64,000 nucleotides of DNA from Dickeya dianthicola NCPPB 453. GTDB taxonomy: Bacteria > Pseudomonadota > Gammaproteobacteria > Enterobacterales > Enterobacteriaceae. The DNA lies in assembly GCF_000365305.1 (NCBI RefSeq), contig NZ_CM001841.1, forward strand, positions 2,182,670 to 2,246,669. The letters are read 5' to 3'. Positions 18,943-32,882 of the stretch are shown in pieces. Within the stretch, counting starts at the first letter, position 1. The number at the start of each line of letters is the position of its first letter. Made by a program: the position numbers and the translations under genes. Under the pieces are notes generated by a model. The model made no database searches, was not told the DNA's origin, and saw nothing but the letters and a program-made list of their open reading frames with translations.

Positions 18943-19635
18943 ATGATGACATTCAAAAAGGCTTTATTAATATCTTCAGTATTATTACCTCTGGCCCACA
19001 GTGCCCAGGCTGCCTGGGAACTTGGCGATATCTGCTACGGTTATGCAACAGCCACGGGGTCGGGTTATTCCGGCGGTGCTTTATTGTTGGACCCGATCCC
19101 TTCCAATATGGAGATAACTGCATTAAATAGAACTCAGCTGGACTATAAAGGTGTTAAAACGGGACTCGCCGGCGCTTATCTCAAAGTTACTGGCCCGAAG
19201 GGAAGCACCATTGTCTATGTCACTGATCTATACCCTGAAGGTGGCGATTGCGCACTGGACTTATCATTCAATGCGTTCGAGAAAATTGGCAATTTGCAGG
19301 ATGGGAAAATTAATATCCAATGGGAACTGGTAAAAGCGCCGGTAAGCGGCAACGTGGTGTACAGAGTTAAAGAAGGTTCTAATCCTTATTGGGCGGCGGT
19401 GCAATTCAGAAATGTCAAATATCCGATTATAGAAATGAAATATCTGCAAGGCAGTCAGTGGGTCAGTGCGCCAAAGACAGATTATAATCATTTTATTCTG
19501 GAGTTCGTTGGAAAAAATGATATCCCGATCGAATTTACCGATATCAAAGGCAATATATTAAGCGATACGCTCCCGCCGATGTCAGACAGCACCTCATCCG
19601 CCTATTTGATCACCGGAAAAGTGCAACTGCCCTAA
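18943..19635 (+). CDS. Secreted bacterial expansin (YoaJ/EXLX1-like)
   Basis: About 230 residues, very similar to Bacillus subtilis YoaJ. It loosens plant cell walls without hydrolysis by binding cellulose and matrix polysaccharides. A signal peptide ends at AQA (MTFKKALLISSVLLPLAHS pattern). Domain D1 is a double-psi beta-barrel (GYATATGSGYSGGALLLDPIP, then DLYPEG with the essential aspartate). D2 is a CBM63-type beta sandwich (NPYWAAVQFRNVKYPI, DYNHF). In YoaJ the first aromatic of the binding face is W (SRWWAA); here it is Y, a conservative change. The start was placed at the ATG pair following GGACGTGA. Confidence 0.93.
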   Translation: MMTFKKALLISSVLLPLAHSAQAAWELGDICYGYATATGSGYSGGALLLDPIPSNMEITALNRTQLDYKGVKTGLAGAYLKVTGPKGSTIVYVTDLYPEGGDCALDLSFNAFEKIGNLQDGKINIQWELVKAPVSGNVVYRVKEGSNPYWAAVQFRNVKYPIIEMKYLQGSQWVSAPKTDYNHFILEFVGKNDIPIEFTDIKGNILSDTLPPMSDSTSSAYLITGKVQLP

Positions 19636-19667
19636 TCATCCTTGATGACAAGAGGCTGTTGAGTCAT

Positions 19668-19696
19668 GAGGGTTGCCGGTTACACCGGTAACCCTC
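19668..19696 (+). terminator. Terminator after the expansin
   Basis: Long inverted repeat (GAGGGTT-CCGGT with ACCGG-AACCCTC, single mismatched bases) about 30 nt beyond the stop codon. It can work on either strand. Confidence 0.6.
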
Positions 19697-19928
19697 TCTT
19701 CAGGTCATGTGCTTTTTCCACTAAAGCGCAATGGCGCCATCTGCCGTGTTGCCTGCTGATATTTCTCGGCTCCCCCTCCGATAACCAATGATGCCTCCGG
19801 CCGAATCCCCTTCAAGTACGCCGCGCCGGTTGACTGGAAAAAATACAACAGCATCATCATTGGCCGGTTGGCGATTCATTTGTCAGCCAGGGAGGATGTC
19901 CCGTGCAGGAAAAGCTGGACGCCGTTTC
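19697..19928. other. Spacer with a possible protein fragment
   Basis: About 230 nt without a complete gene. One plus-strand frame near 19815-19925 reads YAAPVDWKKYNSIIIGRLAI, faintly like the start of DUF3313-type lipoproteins. It is too short and has no start, so I treat it as possible debris only. Confidence 0.25.
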
Positions 19929-20200
19929 TCACCTCACCATTTTTTTGACTTGGACCGTTGAGTAATCAGGCAGTTCACGCTGCAACAGCACCGCATCCGC
20001 TTCTGCTTTGACCAGCGACGTGAATTGCATGGCTCTCAGCATCGGGTCAGACTGGGCCAACTCGCCGGTTTGCATGGCGTCGGCCATGAGATCGGCCAGC
20101 CTGGACATGCTTTCTTTCGGCCCTGATCCTTGAAACAAGGCGCCGATATCTGAGTGGCCCGCCTCTCCAACCTCTGATGTTACCCAGAATTTAGGTGCCG
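19929..20200 (-). pseudogene. C-terminal remnant of a TetR-family regulator
   Basis: The last 80 or so codons resemble the ligand-binding C-terminus of TetR/AcrR regulators (DIGALFQGSGPKESMSRLADL, then DAMQTGELAQSDPMLRAMQFTSLVK). The DNA-binding helix-turn-helix half is missing: upstream the frame degenerates and runs into the kup promoter on the other strand. I read it as a gene that lost its 5-prime half. The family assignment rests on pattern only. Confidence 0.5.
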
Positions 20201-20281
20201 TCACGTCCAGATTAACATAACCGACTACACTATGATTACACAGCATTTTTCCTGATTCTAACCATTCACTAGGATGTGCAT

Positions 20282-22150
20282 ATGACACATACGCAGCAAG
20301 AAAAAACACCAGGTTTACTGGCTATTTCCGCTCTGGGCATTGTATTTGGCGATATCGGTACCAGCCCGCTTTATACCTTCAATACCGTGATACAACTGGC
20401 CGGCGACGCCGCCCAGCCGGAAACTATACTCGGCCTGCTTTCCACCTTGTTCTGGACGTTGATCATTGTCACCTCGATCAAGTACGCCTTGTTCGCCATG
20501 CGGATCGACAACAAAGGCGAAGGCGGCGTGCTGGCGTTGATGTCGCTGTTGCAGAATAACCAGGCCAAACGCCAGAAATGGATTATTGCCGCCGGGCTGC
20601 TGGGCGCAGCCTTTATCTACGGCGACGGCGCGATCACGCCGGCGATCTCGGTGCTATCAGCGCTGGAAGGGCTGGAGCTGGTTTTGCCGGAAACCGCCAA
20701 TTACATCCTGCCGCTGACGCTGGTCCTGCTGATTCTTATCTTCGCTATTCAGCCGCTGGGTACGGCCAAAATCAGTCAGTTTTTCGCGCCGGTGATGTTG
20801 CTGTGGTTTGCTACGCTGGCTCTACTGGGCATCAAGAGCATCATGGATTATCCGGCTGTACTCTGGGCGTTGAACCCGGTCCATGCGCTGACCTTTTTCG
20901 CCACCCACGGGCATATCGGCCTACTGATTCTCGGCGGTGTGTTTCTGTGCGTCACCGGGGCGGAAGCGCTGTATGCCGATATGGGCCATTTTGGCCGCAA
21001 GCCCATCTGGATTGCCTGGTACGCAATAGCGCTCCCCTGTCTGCTGCTCAATTATGCCGGTCAGGCTGCCTTTATCTTATCCGGCACCGACGCCAACAAT
21101 AATATTCTTTACCGCCTGTGCCCCCCTGCGTTGCAAATACCACTGGTTATTCTCGCCACGCTGTCCACCATCATTGCCAGTCAGGCCATTATCTCCGGCG
21201 CGTTTTCCATGACGCGACAGGCGATTCAGCTTGGCTGGCTGCCCAGAATGAAAATAACCCAGACGGCGGAGCAAAGCTATGGCCAAATCTATCTGGGCAC
21301 CGTCAACTGGCTATTGATGGCGGTCACGCTCAGTCTGGTCATTTTCTTCCAGTCCTCGGAGCGGCTGGCCGCGGCCTATGGTATTGCCGTTTCCATTACC
21401 ATGCTGATGACGACGCTGTTGCTGTATATGGCAATGCGTAAGATCTGGCACTGGAACAAGATGCTGAGTCTCAGCATCACGGCCATTTTTATCCTGATCG
21501 ATGTGGGGTTCTGCGTCGCCAATATGCTGAAAGTGTTTGACGGCGGCTATGTTCCGTTGTTGCTGGCGATGCTGATTTTCTGCGTGATGTTTATCTGGCG
21601 TCGGGGGGTGACGCGCGTGTCGCAGACCGTGGCGGAAGAAACGCTGCCGGTAGACAAGTTTCTCTCATCGCTACAGGCTGATGGCATTTCGCGCGTGCCG
21701 GGCGTCGCCGTATTTTTAACCCGGGTGCAGAATGTCGCGCCGCCGGTGATGCGCTGGCATGTCAAACGTAACCAGGCCTTGCATGACAAGATCATTGCCC
21801 TGACCATTCAGGTGCTGGATGTGCCACGCGTCAGGGAAGAAGACAAACTGGTGATGACCGAAAAACTGCCCGGTTTCTGGCAGGGCGTGGCCTACTACGG
21901 ATTTATGGAGAAGCCCAATATTCCCGAGTTGCTCAGGCAAACACCGCCGCTGAAAGCGTGTGTCGACCACGAATCCGTAACCTATTATATCGGCCATGAA
22001 TCGATCGTCGCCAAAGACAGTGCGGACGCCCTGCCGCGCTGGCAATCCTACCTGTTCGGCTGGATGATGCGAAATTGCCTGCATGTCACGGAATATTACC
22101 AATTGCCGGGTAACCAGGTGATCGAGATCGGTCGACGCATCGCCATCTAA
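20282..22150 (+). CDS. kup: Kup potassium uptake protein
   Basis: KUP/HAK/KT family potassium-proton symporter, 622 residues, the same length as E. coli Kup. It has a twelve-helix membrane domain (residues 1 to about 430) and a cytoplasmic C-terminal domain. Family hallmarks are present: GIVFGDIGTSPLYT near the N-terminus, AFIYGDGAITPAISVLSALEGL, and GAEALYADMGHFG. The ATG at 20282 follows AGGA by 7 nt; a GTG two codons earlier is less well placed. Kup matters for K+ uptake at low pH and under hyperosmotic stress. Confidence 0.95.
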   Translation: MTHTQQEKTPGLLAISALGIVFGDIGTSPLYTFNTVIQLAGDAAQPETILGLLSTLFWTLIIVTSIKYALFAMRIDNKGEGGVLALMSLLQNNQAKRQKWIIAAGLLGAAFIYGDGAITPAISVLSALEGLELVLPETANYILPLTLVLLILIFAIQPLGTAKISQFFAPVMLLWFATLALLGIKSIMDYPAVLWALNPVHALTFFATHGHIGLLILGGVFLCVTGAEALYADMGHFGRKPIWIAWYAIALPCLLLNYAGQAAFILSGTDANNNILYRLCPPALQIPLVILATLSTIIASQAIISGAFSMTRQAIQLGWLPRMKITQTAEQSYGQIYLGTVNWLLMAVTLSLVIFFQSSERLAAAYGIAVSITMLMTTLLLYMAMRKIWHWNKMLSLSITAIFILIDVGFCVANMLKVFDGGYVPLLLAMLIFCVMFIWRRGVTRVSQTVAEETLPVDKFLSSLQADGISRVPGVAVFLTRVQNVAPPVMRWHVKRNQALHDKIIALTIQVLDVPRVREEDKLVMTEKLPGFWQGVAYYGFMEKPNIPELLRQTPPLKACVDHESVTYYIGHESIVAKDSADALPRWQSYLFGWMMRNCLHVTEYYQLPGNQVIEIGRRIAI

Positions 22151-22348
22151 TCACTTACAATTAGACACTTACCACGGAGGACCGGCATATTTCCCTGCCT
22201 GTCCTCGTGTTTCGCCCGGTGTCTTCCTGGCTGACAACACGAAGCCCGTAACACGCTCCACGCTCGCGCTATGCGCAAAATCCACCTTATCTCTCTTGCC
22301 TGACGACAATCACGCTAATGTTTCAGATTGCCTGAAAGGGGTGAATGC
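22151..22348. other. Spacer after kup
   Basis: About 200 nt without a gene between the kup stop and the second Ter site. A weak inverted repeat (GGAGGACCGGCA...TGCCTGTCCTC) at about 22176-22206 could end kup transcription. Confidence 0.35.
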
Positions 22349-22369
22349 ATAAGTATGTTGTAACTAAAT
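22349..22369 (+). other. Second Ter site
   Basis: The plus-strand core AAGTATGTTGTAACTAAAT is identical over 21 bp to the site at the tus start but points the other way. It should block forks moving toward higher coordinates, those coming from the dif side. It lies in intergenic DNA between kup and the protease locus. Confidence 0.93.
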
Positions 22370-22423
22370 TGGTGTGTGGATATAAAGCGACGCGGATAAA
22401 CGCTCAATGAGAAAGTGAAAATA

Positions 22424-22444
22424 AAGGGCGGAGAACCCGCCCTT
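22424..22444 (-). terminator. Terminator after prtA
   Basis: Perfect stem AAGGGCGG/CCGCCCTT, followed on the minus strand by a T-rich stretch. It sits 22 nt beyond the prtA stop and matches the layout of the hairpins after prtC and prtB. Confidence 0.7.
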
Positions 22445-22466
22445 CGGTGATACGTCTATCAGACAA

Positions 22467-24187
<1,721 letters not shown>

Positions 24188-24208
24188 CAGGGCAGATGAA
24201 CTGCCCTG
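24188..24208 (-). terminator. Terminator after prtC
   Basis: Perfect 8-bp stem CAGGGCAG/CTGCCCTG with a 5-nt loop, 22 nt beyond the prtC stop, followed by TTTAATATT on the minus strand. Confidence 0.75.
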
Positions 24209-24229
24209 AACAATATTTTCAGAATATCA

Positions 24230-25702
<1,473 letters not shown>

Positions 25703-25774
25703 TCACTCTTTATTCAGGGCGAGCAATGCCCTGCCAGAATGACATGATAATAAGACTCCCGTGGGGATCTTATT

Positions 25775-25801
25775 AAACAGGGTAGTTAACCTACCCTGTT
25801 T
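25775..25801 (-). terminator. Terminator after prtB
   Basis: Perfect 11-bp stem AAACAGGGTAG/CTACCCTGTTT with a 5-nt loop, 18 nt beyond the prtB stop. Confidence 0.75.
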
Positions 25802-25819
25802 ACTATTTTCAGTGGTTAA

Positions 25820-27289
<1,470 letters not shown>

Positions 27290-27429
27290 TTACTGTCAGA
27301 ATGCCTTATTTCGCCATTAAATCTTCGTCAATGACCATGCCAACGAGATTTAATGACACACCAATCTTTCACAGCATGCCGTGAAAGAAATATCGAGGAA
27401 ACTGCATGCGTTAATGCAAAAAATTACTA

Positions 27430-28833
27430 TTAATTCACTTTATTGCCGGATGCCGTTTTACCCCTGTTTTTATTTGTGCCATCGGCAGATTGAAACCAGG
27501 CGGCCAGTTGCATCATATCCTGCTCATTCAGCGTACCGCCGGTATAGCGCAAATTCAGCCAGGCCTGTAACCAGCGATATTTGACTTCCGTCAGCTCGCG
27601 GCGGGCGTTGTACCACTCCTGTTCCGCCATCAGCACGTCCAGATTGATACGTTCACCGCCGGCGACGCTTTGCCGCGTAGCGCGGATCGCTTCCTCAGCG
27701 GCGGTCACGCTCATCTGCCAGGCACGGATTTTGGCGGCTCCGTTGGCGCACAGATTGAACTGACGACGCAATTCCGCAAAGGTTTGCCGGGTCTGGTTAT
27801 CCAGTTCCGCCTGGCTTTGCTGGTATTCCGCCGTGGCCTGACGCATTGATGCCGAGACGGCGCCGCCGGAATACAACGGCACGCGCACCTGTAGGCCAAC
27901 GGTCTGGGTATCGTATTTCTGGTTGTAGTTGTATTCAGACTCCGACAGGCTATTGCGGGTGGACGCCACCAAATCCAAGGTCGGCAGGTGACCGGCGCGA
28001 TTACGCTCAATTTCGTAGCGGCTGTAATCGACGTTTTCACGCTGCACCGCCAGCTTGGCGTTATGCCGCACCGCCAGTTCGCGCCATTGCGACAGCGAAC
28101 GATTTTCGGTGACGTTATCCGGCAGCGTGTCCAGCGCCAGCGGCGACAGGTCCTGAATTTGCAGCGGCAAACCCATCATATTTTCCAGATCGGTCATGGC
28201 GGCATCCAGTGTATCTTCCTGTTCGATACGTTGTGCCTCAGTGACGGTGTAACGCGCCTCCGTTTCCCGCAGGTCGGTTTGCGTGCCTTCCCCGGCCGCC
28301 AATAAGCGACGGTTCAGCGCCAGTTGCTCCTGATAGGCCCGTCGCTGCGCATCCAGCAGCAGCAGTTTTTCCTGCGCCAGCAAGGCTTCGCTCCAGGCCT
28401 GATACAAACGCACCATCAGGTCCTGACTGCGATCGCGAAATCGCTGATCGGCCATCAGTTTACGGGTAATACCCTGCTGGTAACGCGCCCAGGCGGCATA
28501 GTCCAGCAGCGGCTGGCGCAGCGTCAACGTCGATACGTAGTTATCGTAATCGCGTTTGGTCGTGTTATTCAGCGCCCGGTCTTGTTGAGTCACCTTGGAG
28601 TGGCTGTAATTGACGCCATAATTGTATTGCAGTGACGGCAACAATCCGGCACGGCCGATCGCCACTTCTTCCTGCCCGGCGTCTCGTTCAAAACCGGCCG
28701 CCTGCAGTTGTGCGTCATTGCGCAGCGCCAGTTCCCATGCATCCAGCAACCCCACCGCCTGAGCGCTGCCGCCCGACAGGGATAACACTTCCAGCACCCC
28801 CACGACCATCAGTAATACCGCTTTCCTTCGCAT
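27430..28833 (-). CDS. prtF: PrtF, outer-membrane channel of the protease exporter
   Basis: TolC-family outer-membrane factor of 467 residues. An N-terminal signal peptide (ending AQA) is followed by two OEP repeats with long coiled-coil helices. The two-fold pattern is seen in AWELALRNDAQLQAAG and WRELAVRHNAKLAVQ. It forms the outer-membrane exit of the PrtD-PrtE type I secretion system. It is 12 nt from prtE in the inh-prtDEF operon. Confidence 0.95.
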   Translation of the reverse strand: MRRKAVLLMVVGVLEVLSLSGGSAQAVGLLDAWELALRNDAQLQAAGFERDAGQEEVAIGRAGLLPSLQYNYGVNYSHSKVTQQDRALNNTTKRDYDNYVSTLTLRQPLLDYAAWARYQQGITRKLMADQRFRDRSQDLMVRLYQAWSEALLAQEKLLLLDAQRRAYQEQLALNRRLLAAGEGTQTDLRETEARYTVTEAQRIEQEDTLDAAMTDLENMMGLPLQIQDLSPLALDTLPDNVTENRSLSQWRELAVRHNAKLAVQRENVDYSRYEIERNRAGHLPTLDLVASTRNSLSESEYNYNQKYDTQTVGLQVRVPLYSGGAVSASMRQATAEYQQSQAELDNQTRQTFAELRRQFNLCANGAAKIRAWQMSVTAAEEAIRATRQSVAGGERINLDVLMAEQEWYNARRELTEVKYRWLQAWLNLRYTGGTLNEQDMMQLAAWFQSADGTNKNRGKTASGNKVN

Positions 28834-28845
28834 TGCTTTCTTCCG

Positions 28846-30183
28846 TTACTCTTCCGTCAACGCCAGATGCATGCGATCCATCAGGGGTTTAAACAGATAA
28901 TTGATAAACGAACGCTCCCCAGTGCGGACAAATCCCTGCACCGGCATACCGGGTTTAATTTCCAGCCCATGCAACGAACGCTTGCCTTCTTCACTCACCT
29001 GGATGCGCAGGCTGTAGTACGGCGTGCCGTCCTTTTCATCCACCAGCCGGTCAGCGGAAAGCAGCGTCACCGTCCCCGGCACTCGCGGCGTGGTGCTTTG
29101 GTTAAACGCGGTGAACTGCAGTTCCACCGGCAGCCCGGACCACACCTTGTTCACCATTTCTACCGGAATACGGCCATCCACCAGCAACGGCTGGTCTTCG
29201 GGAACGATTTCCATCATCACCTGCCCAGGGGCGATCACCCCGCCTTCGGTGAAGATCTTCATGTCCACCACGGTGCCGGCAACCGGCGCACGTACCTGCA
29301 CATTGGCCAGATTGAAATCCGCCTTCTCGCGCTGGCTGATCACTTCATTCAGTTTGGCCTGCACGTCGGACAATTCGCTGTTAACCTCTTTGTCGTATTC
29401 CTGTTGACGCTGGGCGATGCGTAATTTCTGCTGTTGAATATCACGCCGGGTTCGCCCCACTTCGCCGCTGGTCTGGGCCAGTTCGCCGCTAACCTGCGCA
29501 AACAACCGTTCCGTTTCCAGCATTTTATTGCGCGGGACATAGTTATCCGCCGCCAGCGGCCGTAGCCCCTGCAATTGCTGGCTCAACGTCGACTGCTCGG
29601 ACTGCTTGCTGGTCATCACCTTTTGCAAGGCGCCAAGCGACGTCTCCATGCCATCAATGCTGGCGCGCACCCCGTCCGTTTCCAGCTTTAGCGCCTGCTG
29701 TCGGCTATGCAATAGATCTTCCTGCAACGTGATGATGGCGGCCATTTCCGTCCGCTGACGCGCCTGAGTCAGCCGGGGCGTCGCCGCCAGCGACGATTGA
29801 TTGCGCTGTTCCGCCAGCAGCCGGGCTTCGCGGGCAATCAGTTGATCATATTGGGAGCCAAGCCCTTCGCTGGTGGTACGGGCGTCTACCGCATTCAACG
29901 TCAGCAGCACCTGACCCGCGGCAACGCGGTCACCCTCTTTTGCCTGAATCCGGTCGACAATGCCGCCCTGCATGTGCTGGATCACCTTGCGGTTGCCGGA
30001 CACCACCACATTGCCTTGCACCGCCACCCCTTTATCCAGCGGCGCCAGCAATGCCCACAGCAGAAAACCGCCAAAACCGGCGAGCACCAGCCACCAGCCC
30101 AGCCGTAACGCCCGCTCTTCATCCCGGCCGGCGCGATCGCGCATTGCCGCTTCGTTCAATTCATCCTGAGTGGTTATATCCAT
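28846..30183 (-). CDS. prtE: PrtE, membrane fusion protein of the protease exporter
   Basis: HlyD-family periplasmic adaptor, 445 residues. It has one N-terminal membrane anchor (about residues 28-48), a biotinyl-lipoyl-like domain (VVVSGNRKVIQHMQGGIVDRI), a long coiled-coil hairpin (about 105-290), and a beta-barrel with the HlyD signature (PVAGTVVDMKIFTEGGVIAPGQ). It bridges PrtD in the inner membrane to PrtF in the outer membrane. Confidence 0.95.
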   Translation of the reverse strand: MDITTQDELNEAAMRDRAGRDEERALRLGWWLVLAGFGGFLLWALLAPLDKGVAVQGNVVVSGNRKVIQHMQGGIVDRIQAKEGDRVAAGQVLLTLNAVDARTTSEGLGSQYDQLIAREARLLAEQRNQSSLAATPRLTQARQRTEMAAIITLQEDLLHSRQQALKLETDGVRASIDGMETSLGALQKVMTSKQSEQSTLSQQLQGLRPLAADNYVPRNKMLETERLFAQVSGELAQTSGEVGRTRRDIQQQKLRIAQRQQEYDKEVNSELSDVQAKLNEVISQREKADFNLANVQVRAPVAGTVVDMKIFTEGGVIAPGQVMMEIVPEDQPLLVDGRIPVEMVNKVWSGLPVELQFTAFNQSTTPRVPGTVTLLSADRLVDEKDGTPYYSLRIQVSEEGKRSLHGLEIKPGMPVQGFVRTGERSFINYLFKPLMDRMHLALTEE

Positions 30184-30205
30184 ACCTGTCCTCGCGAGAT
30201 CCCTG

Positions 30206-31933
30206 TCATTGCGGCATTGCGGCCGTGGGGTTCATTCGGGCCTGATTGGCGGCGCTGCGTTGTTGCAGTTCCGTCAGCACATCCCGCGCCAGTCCCATTC
30301 GCTGCTGATTGCCCTCATGGAGGATCAGAATTTTTTGCGCCAGCGTCGTCAACGCCGGGCGATGGGTGATCAACACCACGGTGGCGCCGCGTTTCTGCAA
30401 TGCGACAATCGCCTGCATCAAGGCCTGATCGCCTTCGCTATCAAGGCTGGCGTTCGGTTCATCCAGAATCAGCAGGCAAGGATCGCCGTACATGGCGCGC
30501 GCCAGACCGATGCGCTGCCGCTGGCCGCCGGACAACCCGCTGCCGCCCTCGCCCAATTCGGTGTCATAGCCAGTGGGTAGCGACAAAATCAGTTCATGCA
30601 CCCCCGCCAACCTGGCGGCCGCCACGACTTTTTTCGGGTCGGCATCGCCAAAACGGGCGATGTTTTCCGCCAGCGTGCCCTTAAACAGCTGCACATCCTG
30701 CGGCAAGTAACCGATGGTCGGCCCAAACGTGCTTTTGTCCACCTGATTCAAGTCAGCGCCATCCAAACGCACTTTGCCTTGCGTCGGCGACTGCGCGCCG
30801 ACCAGCAAACGCGCCAGCGAGGACTTGCCGGAGCCGGACGCGCCCAGAATCACCAGCGTTTCGCCGGCCTGCAACGAGAAATGAATATTCTGCAGTCGGG
30901 CATTGCCCTGCGCCGGGCGCAGCGAAAGCTGTTCCACGCTGAGATGCCCTTCCGGCGCAGGCAGCGCCATTGCCGCCGGGCGCGGCGGATAGGCGGCGAT
31001 CAGCCGGGTCAGGCGCTGCCAGGCAATGCGTGCGCTGCTCCACTGTTTCCATACCCCGATTAGCTGATCGATCGGGCTCAGCACCCGGCCGACCAGAATC
31101 GAACCGGCGATCATCATCCCCGGCGTGATCTTGCCGTCGATCGCCAGCAACGCCCCCAGCCCCAGCATCAGCGACTGTAACGCAATACGGCTGTACTTGG
31201 ACGCGCCGCCTACCGCGGCGGCCCGCTCGCTGGCCAGATTCTGCAGGGAAATAAACCGGTAATGGCGCGCCAGCCAGCGCCGACGCAGGTTGCCCAGCAT
31301 GCCCATCGCTTCAATGACGTCGGCATTGCGCAACTGGGCGTCGGCCAGGTGGGTCGCCTGCTGTGACTGCTGATTGGCTTCCGCCAGCGGTTGATTGGTC
31401 AGACGCTGGTTCAGCCAGGCCAACGCCACCAGCACCACGGTGCCGCCCAGCGCCAGCATTCCCAGCCAAGGATGCAGTAAAAACAACACCAGCAAAAACA
31501 GCGGAAACCAGGGCACGTCGAAGAAGGCAAACAGCGCATTGCCGGTGATGAACTGGCGCAGCAGCGTCAGGTCGGTCAACGCCAGCCCGGCGCGGCCATC
31601 GCCAGCCTCCAGATTGCGGGCAAACGCCGCATTGAAGACATCCTGATTGAGCGCCAGATCGATACGGGTGCCCAGCCTCACCACCAACAGACTACGCACC
31701 CACTCCAGCGCGCCCATAAAGGCACACAGTCCCGCCATCAACAACGTCAGCATCAGCAGGGTTATACCGTTGCCGGACGCCAGCACCCGGTCATACACTT
31801 GCAGCATATATACCGAAGGCGCCAGCATCAGCACATTGATGACGGCGCTGAAAATTCCGACGCTCCAGAAACTGCGGCGGAACTGGCGCAGCACGCCGAA
31901 CAACGAACGATCTCGCTCAGAGGAAGCATTCAC
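30206..31933 (-). CDS. prtD: PrtD, ABC ATPase/permease of the protease exporter
   Basis: Type I secretion ABC transporter of 575 residues, with an N-terminal membrane domain (about 20-310) and a C-terminal ATPase. The Walker A loop GASGSGKSS lies near residue 365, the signature LSGGQ follows, and Walker B is LLILDEP. It recognises the C-terminal signals of the Prt proteases and energises their export. It lies 16 nt after inh and 22 nt before prtE. Confidence 0.96.
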   Translation of the reverse strand: MNASSERDRSLFGVLRQFRRSFWSVGIFSAVINVLMLAPSVYMLQVYDRVLASGNGITLLMLTLLMAGLCAFMGALEWVRSLLVVRLGTRIDLALNQDVFNAAFARNLEAGDGRAGLALTDLTLLRQFITGNALFAFFDVPWFPLFLLVLFLLHPWLGMLALGGTVVLVALAWLNQRLTNQPLAEANQQSQQATHLADAQLRNADVIEAMGMLGNLRRRWLARHYRFISLQNLASERAAAVGGASKYSRIALQSLMLGLGALLAIDGKITPGMMIAGSILVGRVLSPIDQLIGVWKQWSSARIAWQRLTRLIAAYPPRPAAMALPAPEGHLSVEQLSLRPAQGNARLQNIHFSLQAGETLVILGASGSGKSSLARLLVGAQSPTQGKVRLDGADLNQVDKSTFGPTIGYLPQDVQLFKGTLAENIARFGDADPKKVVAAARLAGVHELILSLPTGYDTELGEGGSGLSGGQRQRIGLARAMYGDPCLLILDEPNASLDSEGDQALMQAIVALQKRGATVVLITHRPALTTLAQKILILHEGNQQRMGLARDVLTELQQRSAANQARMNPTAAMPQ

Positions 31934-31949
31934 GGCAGGGCTCTCTCCC

Positions 31950-32312
31950 TCAGGCTTTCTTTTTCAGGGTGCGAACGCTGCCGTCAGCCAGCGTATGTTC
32001 GTAGTGATCGCGGTTGCGGCTGAAAAACGCCACTGCCGAACCGTCTTGCTGCGTCAGCGTCAGACCGTCTGGCGTAGGCCGCCAGCCGACCGGCGCTTGC
32101 GGCAGCAATTTTTGCAGGCACGCGCTGTCGCCAGCCAGCCGCCAGGTCGTGCCGTCAAGCACATCCGTGTTCAAGCGGATATTGCAGTGCTGCTCCGCCC
32201 CGCTCAATATCCATTGTCCGCTCAGTTCCGCTGCGGACGGCAATCTCAGACTGCTCGCCATACATCCTCCACTCAGTACACTCAGTAATGTCGCAATAAT
32301 AAGCTGTTTCAT
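31950..32312 (-). CDS. inh: Inh, periplasmic inhibitor of the Prt proteases
   Basis: 120-residue metalloprotease inhibitor of the serralysin-inhibitor family. It is a small beta-barrel whose N-terminal strand inserts into the protease active site. A signal peptide ends near GGCMA-SS, and the mature N-terminus [15 protein letters not shown] is the part that blocks the enzyme. Two cysteines (NIRL region and SACLQ) likely form the known disulfide. It is the first gene of the inh-prtDEF operon. Confidence 0.94.
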   Translation of the reverse strand: MKQLIIATLLSVLSGGCMASSLRLPSAAELSGQWILSGAEQHCNIRLNTDVLDGTTWRLAGDSACLQKLLPQAPVGWRPTPDGLTLTQQDGSAVAFFSRNRDHYEHTLADGSVRTLKKKA

Positions 32313-32486
32313 GATATTCCCATCATTCGGTCATCAGTGAACGCGTTTAATAATTGAAACCATCTTGTTAAATATATTGTTAAGCATTTTGTTAAATACA
32401 GAGATAACGGAGGCATGTCTTCGATGCGAGAAAATACCTGTCGTTATTCAGCCAACCAGAAAATAGTGGGATCGCGCCCATTATCT

Positions 32487-32687
32487 TTAAACAAAAAAAT
32501 CCACCGGATGTCATATTTCACCAACAATGTTCACCAGAAAGTTGGCGGATATAGAGAAGAATTTATCGTCGAGGTTGTCATTTCCACGGGCGTGGTAATG
32601 CCATAATTGATGGACTCCCGCCGCACTGATATAGCCGCCGGATGATGCGGAAGAAAGATCGGTTTTCTTTTCATATAAAGTCATCAT
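32487..32687 (-). pseudogene. prtG: prtG remnant: both ends joined, middle lost
   Basis: An ATG with a strong GGAGG site begins a serralysin N-terminus (TLYEKKTDLSSASSGGYISA...HQLWHYHARGN). After about 37 codons it jumps, still in frame, to a serralysin C-terminus (SANFLVNIVGEI). The frame then meets TGA, but reading through gives HPVDFFV and a TAA, the usual D-plus-hydrophobic secretion tail. The catalytic domain and RTX repeats are gone. Position upstream of inh matches prtG of other Dickeya. Confidence 0.85.
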
Positions 32688-32710
32688 ATTTCCTCCATGA
32701 AATTCACCTT

Positions 32711-32882
32711 TATACCCGTCATATTTCACGTTGCAGGTGTGTTGGCTGCGCTCGCTCACCCGAATCACTTACCTGAGTAAGCTCATCGGGATTCACTCAC
32801 TTGCCGCCTTCCCGCAACGCGAACTATTTGGGATATATACCCGTCATATTTCACGTTGCAGATGTGTTGGCGGCATGATTCA
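32711..32882. repeat. Palindromic intergenic repeat, one full and one partial copy
   Basis: A unit of about 130 nt begins TATACCCGTCATATTTCACG and ends CGCGAACTATTTGGGATATA. Its arms are loosely complementary (TTACCTGAGTAAGCTCATCG in the centre). A second, truncated copy begins again at about 32836 with the same start and breaks off near 32882. Fragments of the other end occur at about 17277 and 54894-54918. The structure resembles the large palindromic repeats of enterobacteria (such as YPAL of Yersinia); the family name is uncertain. Confidence 0.7.

Noticed and set aside
19815..19925. DUF3313-like fragment
   Set aside because: About 35 codons with weak similarity by eye and no start; reported only in the spacer description.
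32511..32768. An independent 85-residue gene
   Set aside because: Its middle and end match serralysin ends; the true start is at 32687 or 32684, so it is a prtG remnant.
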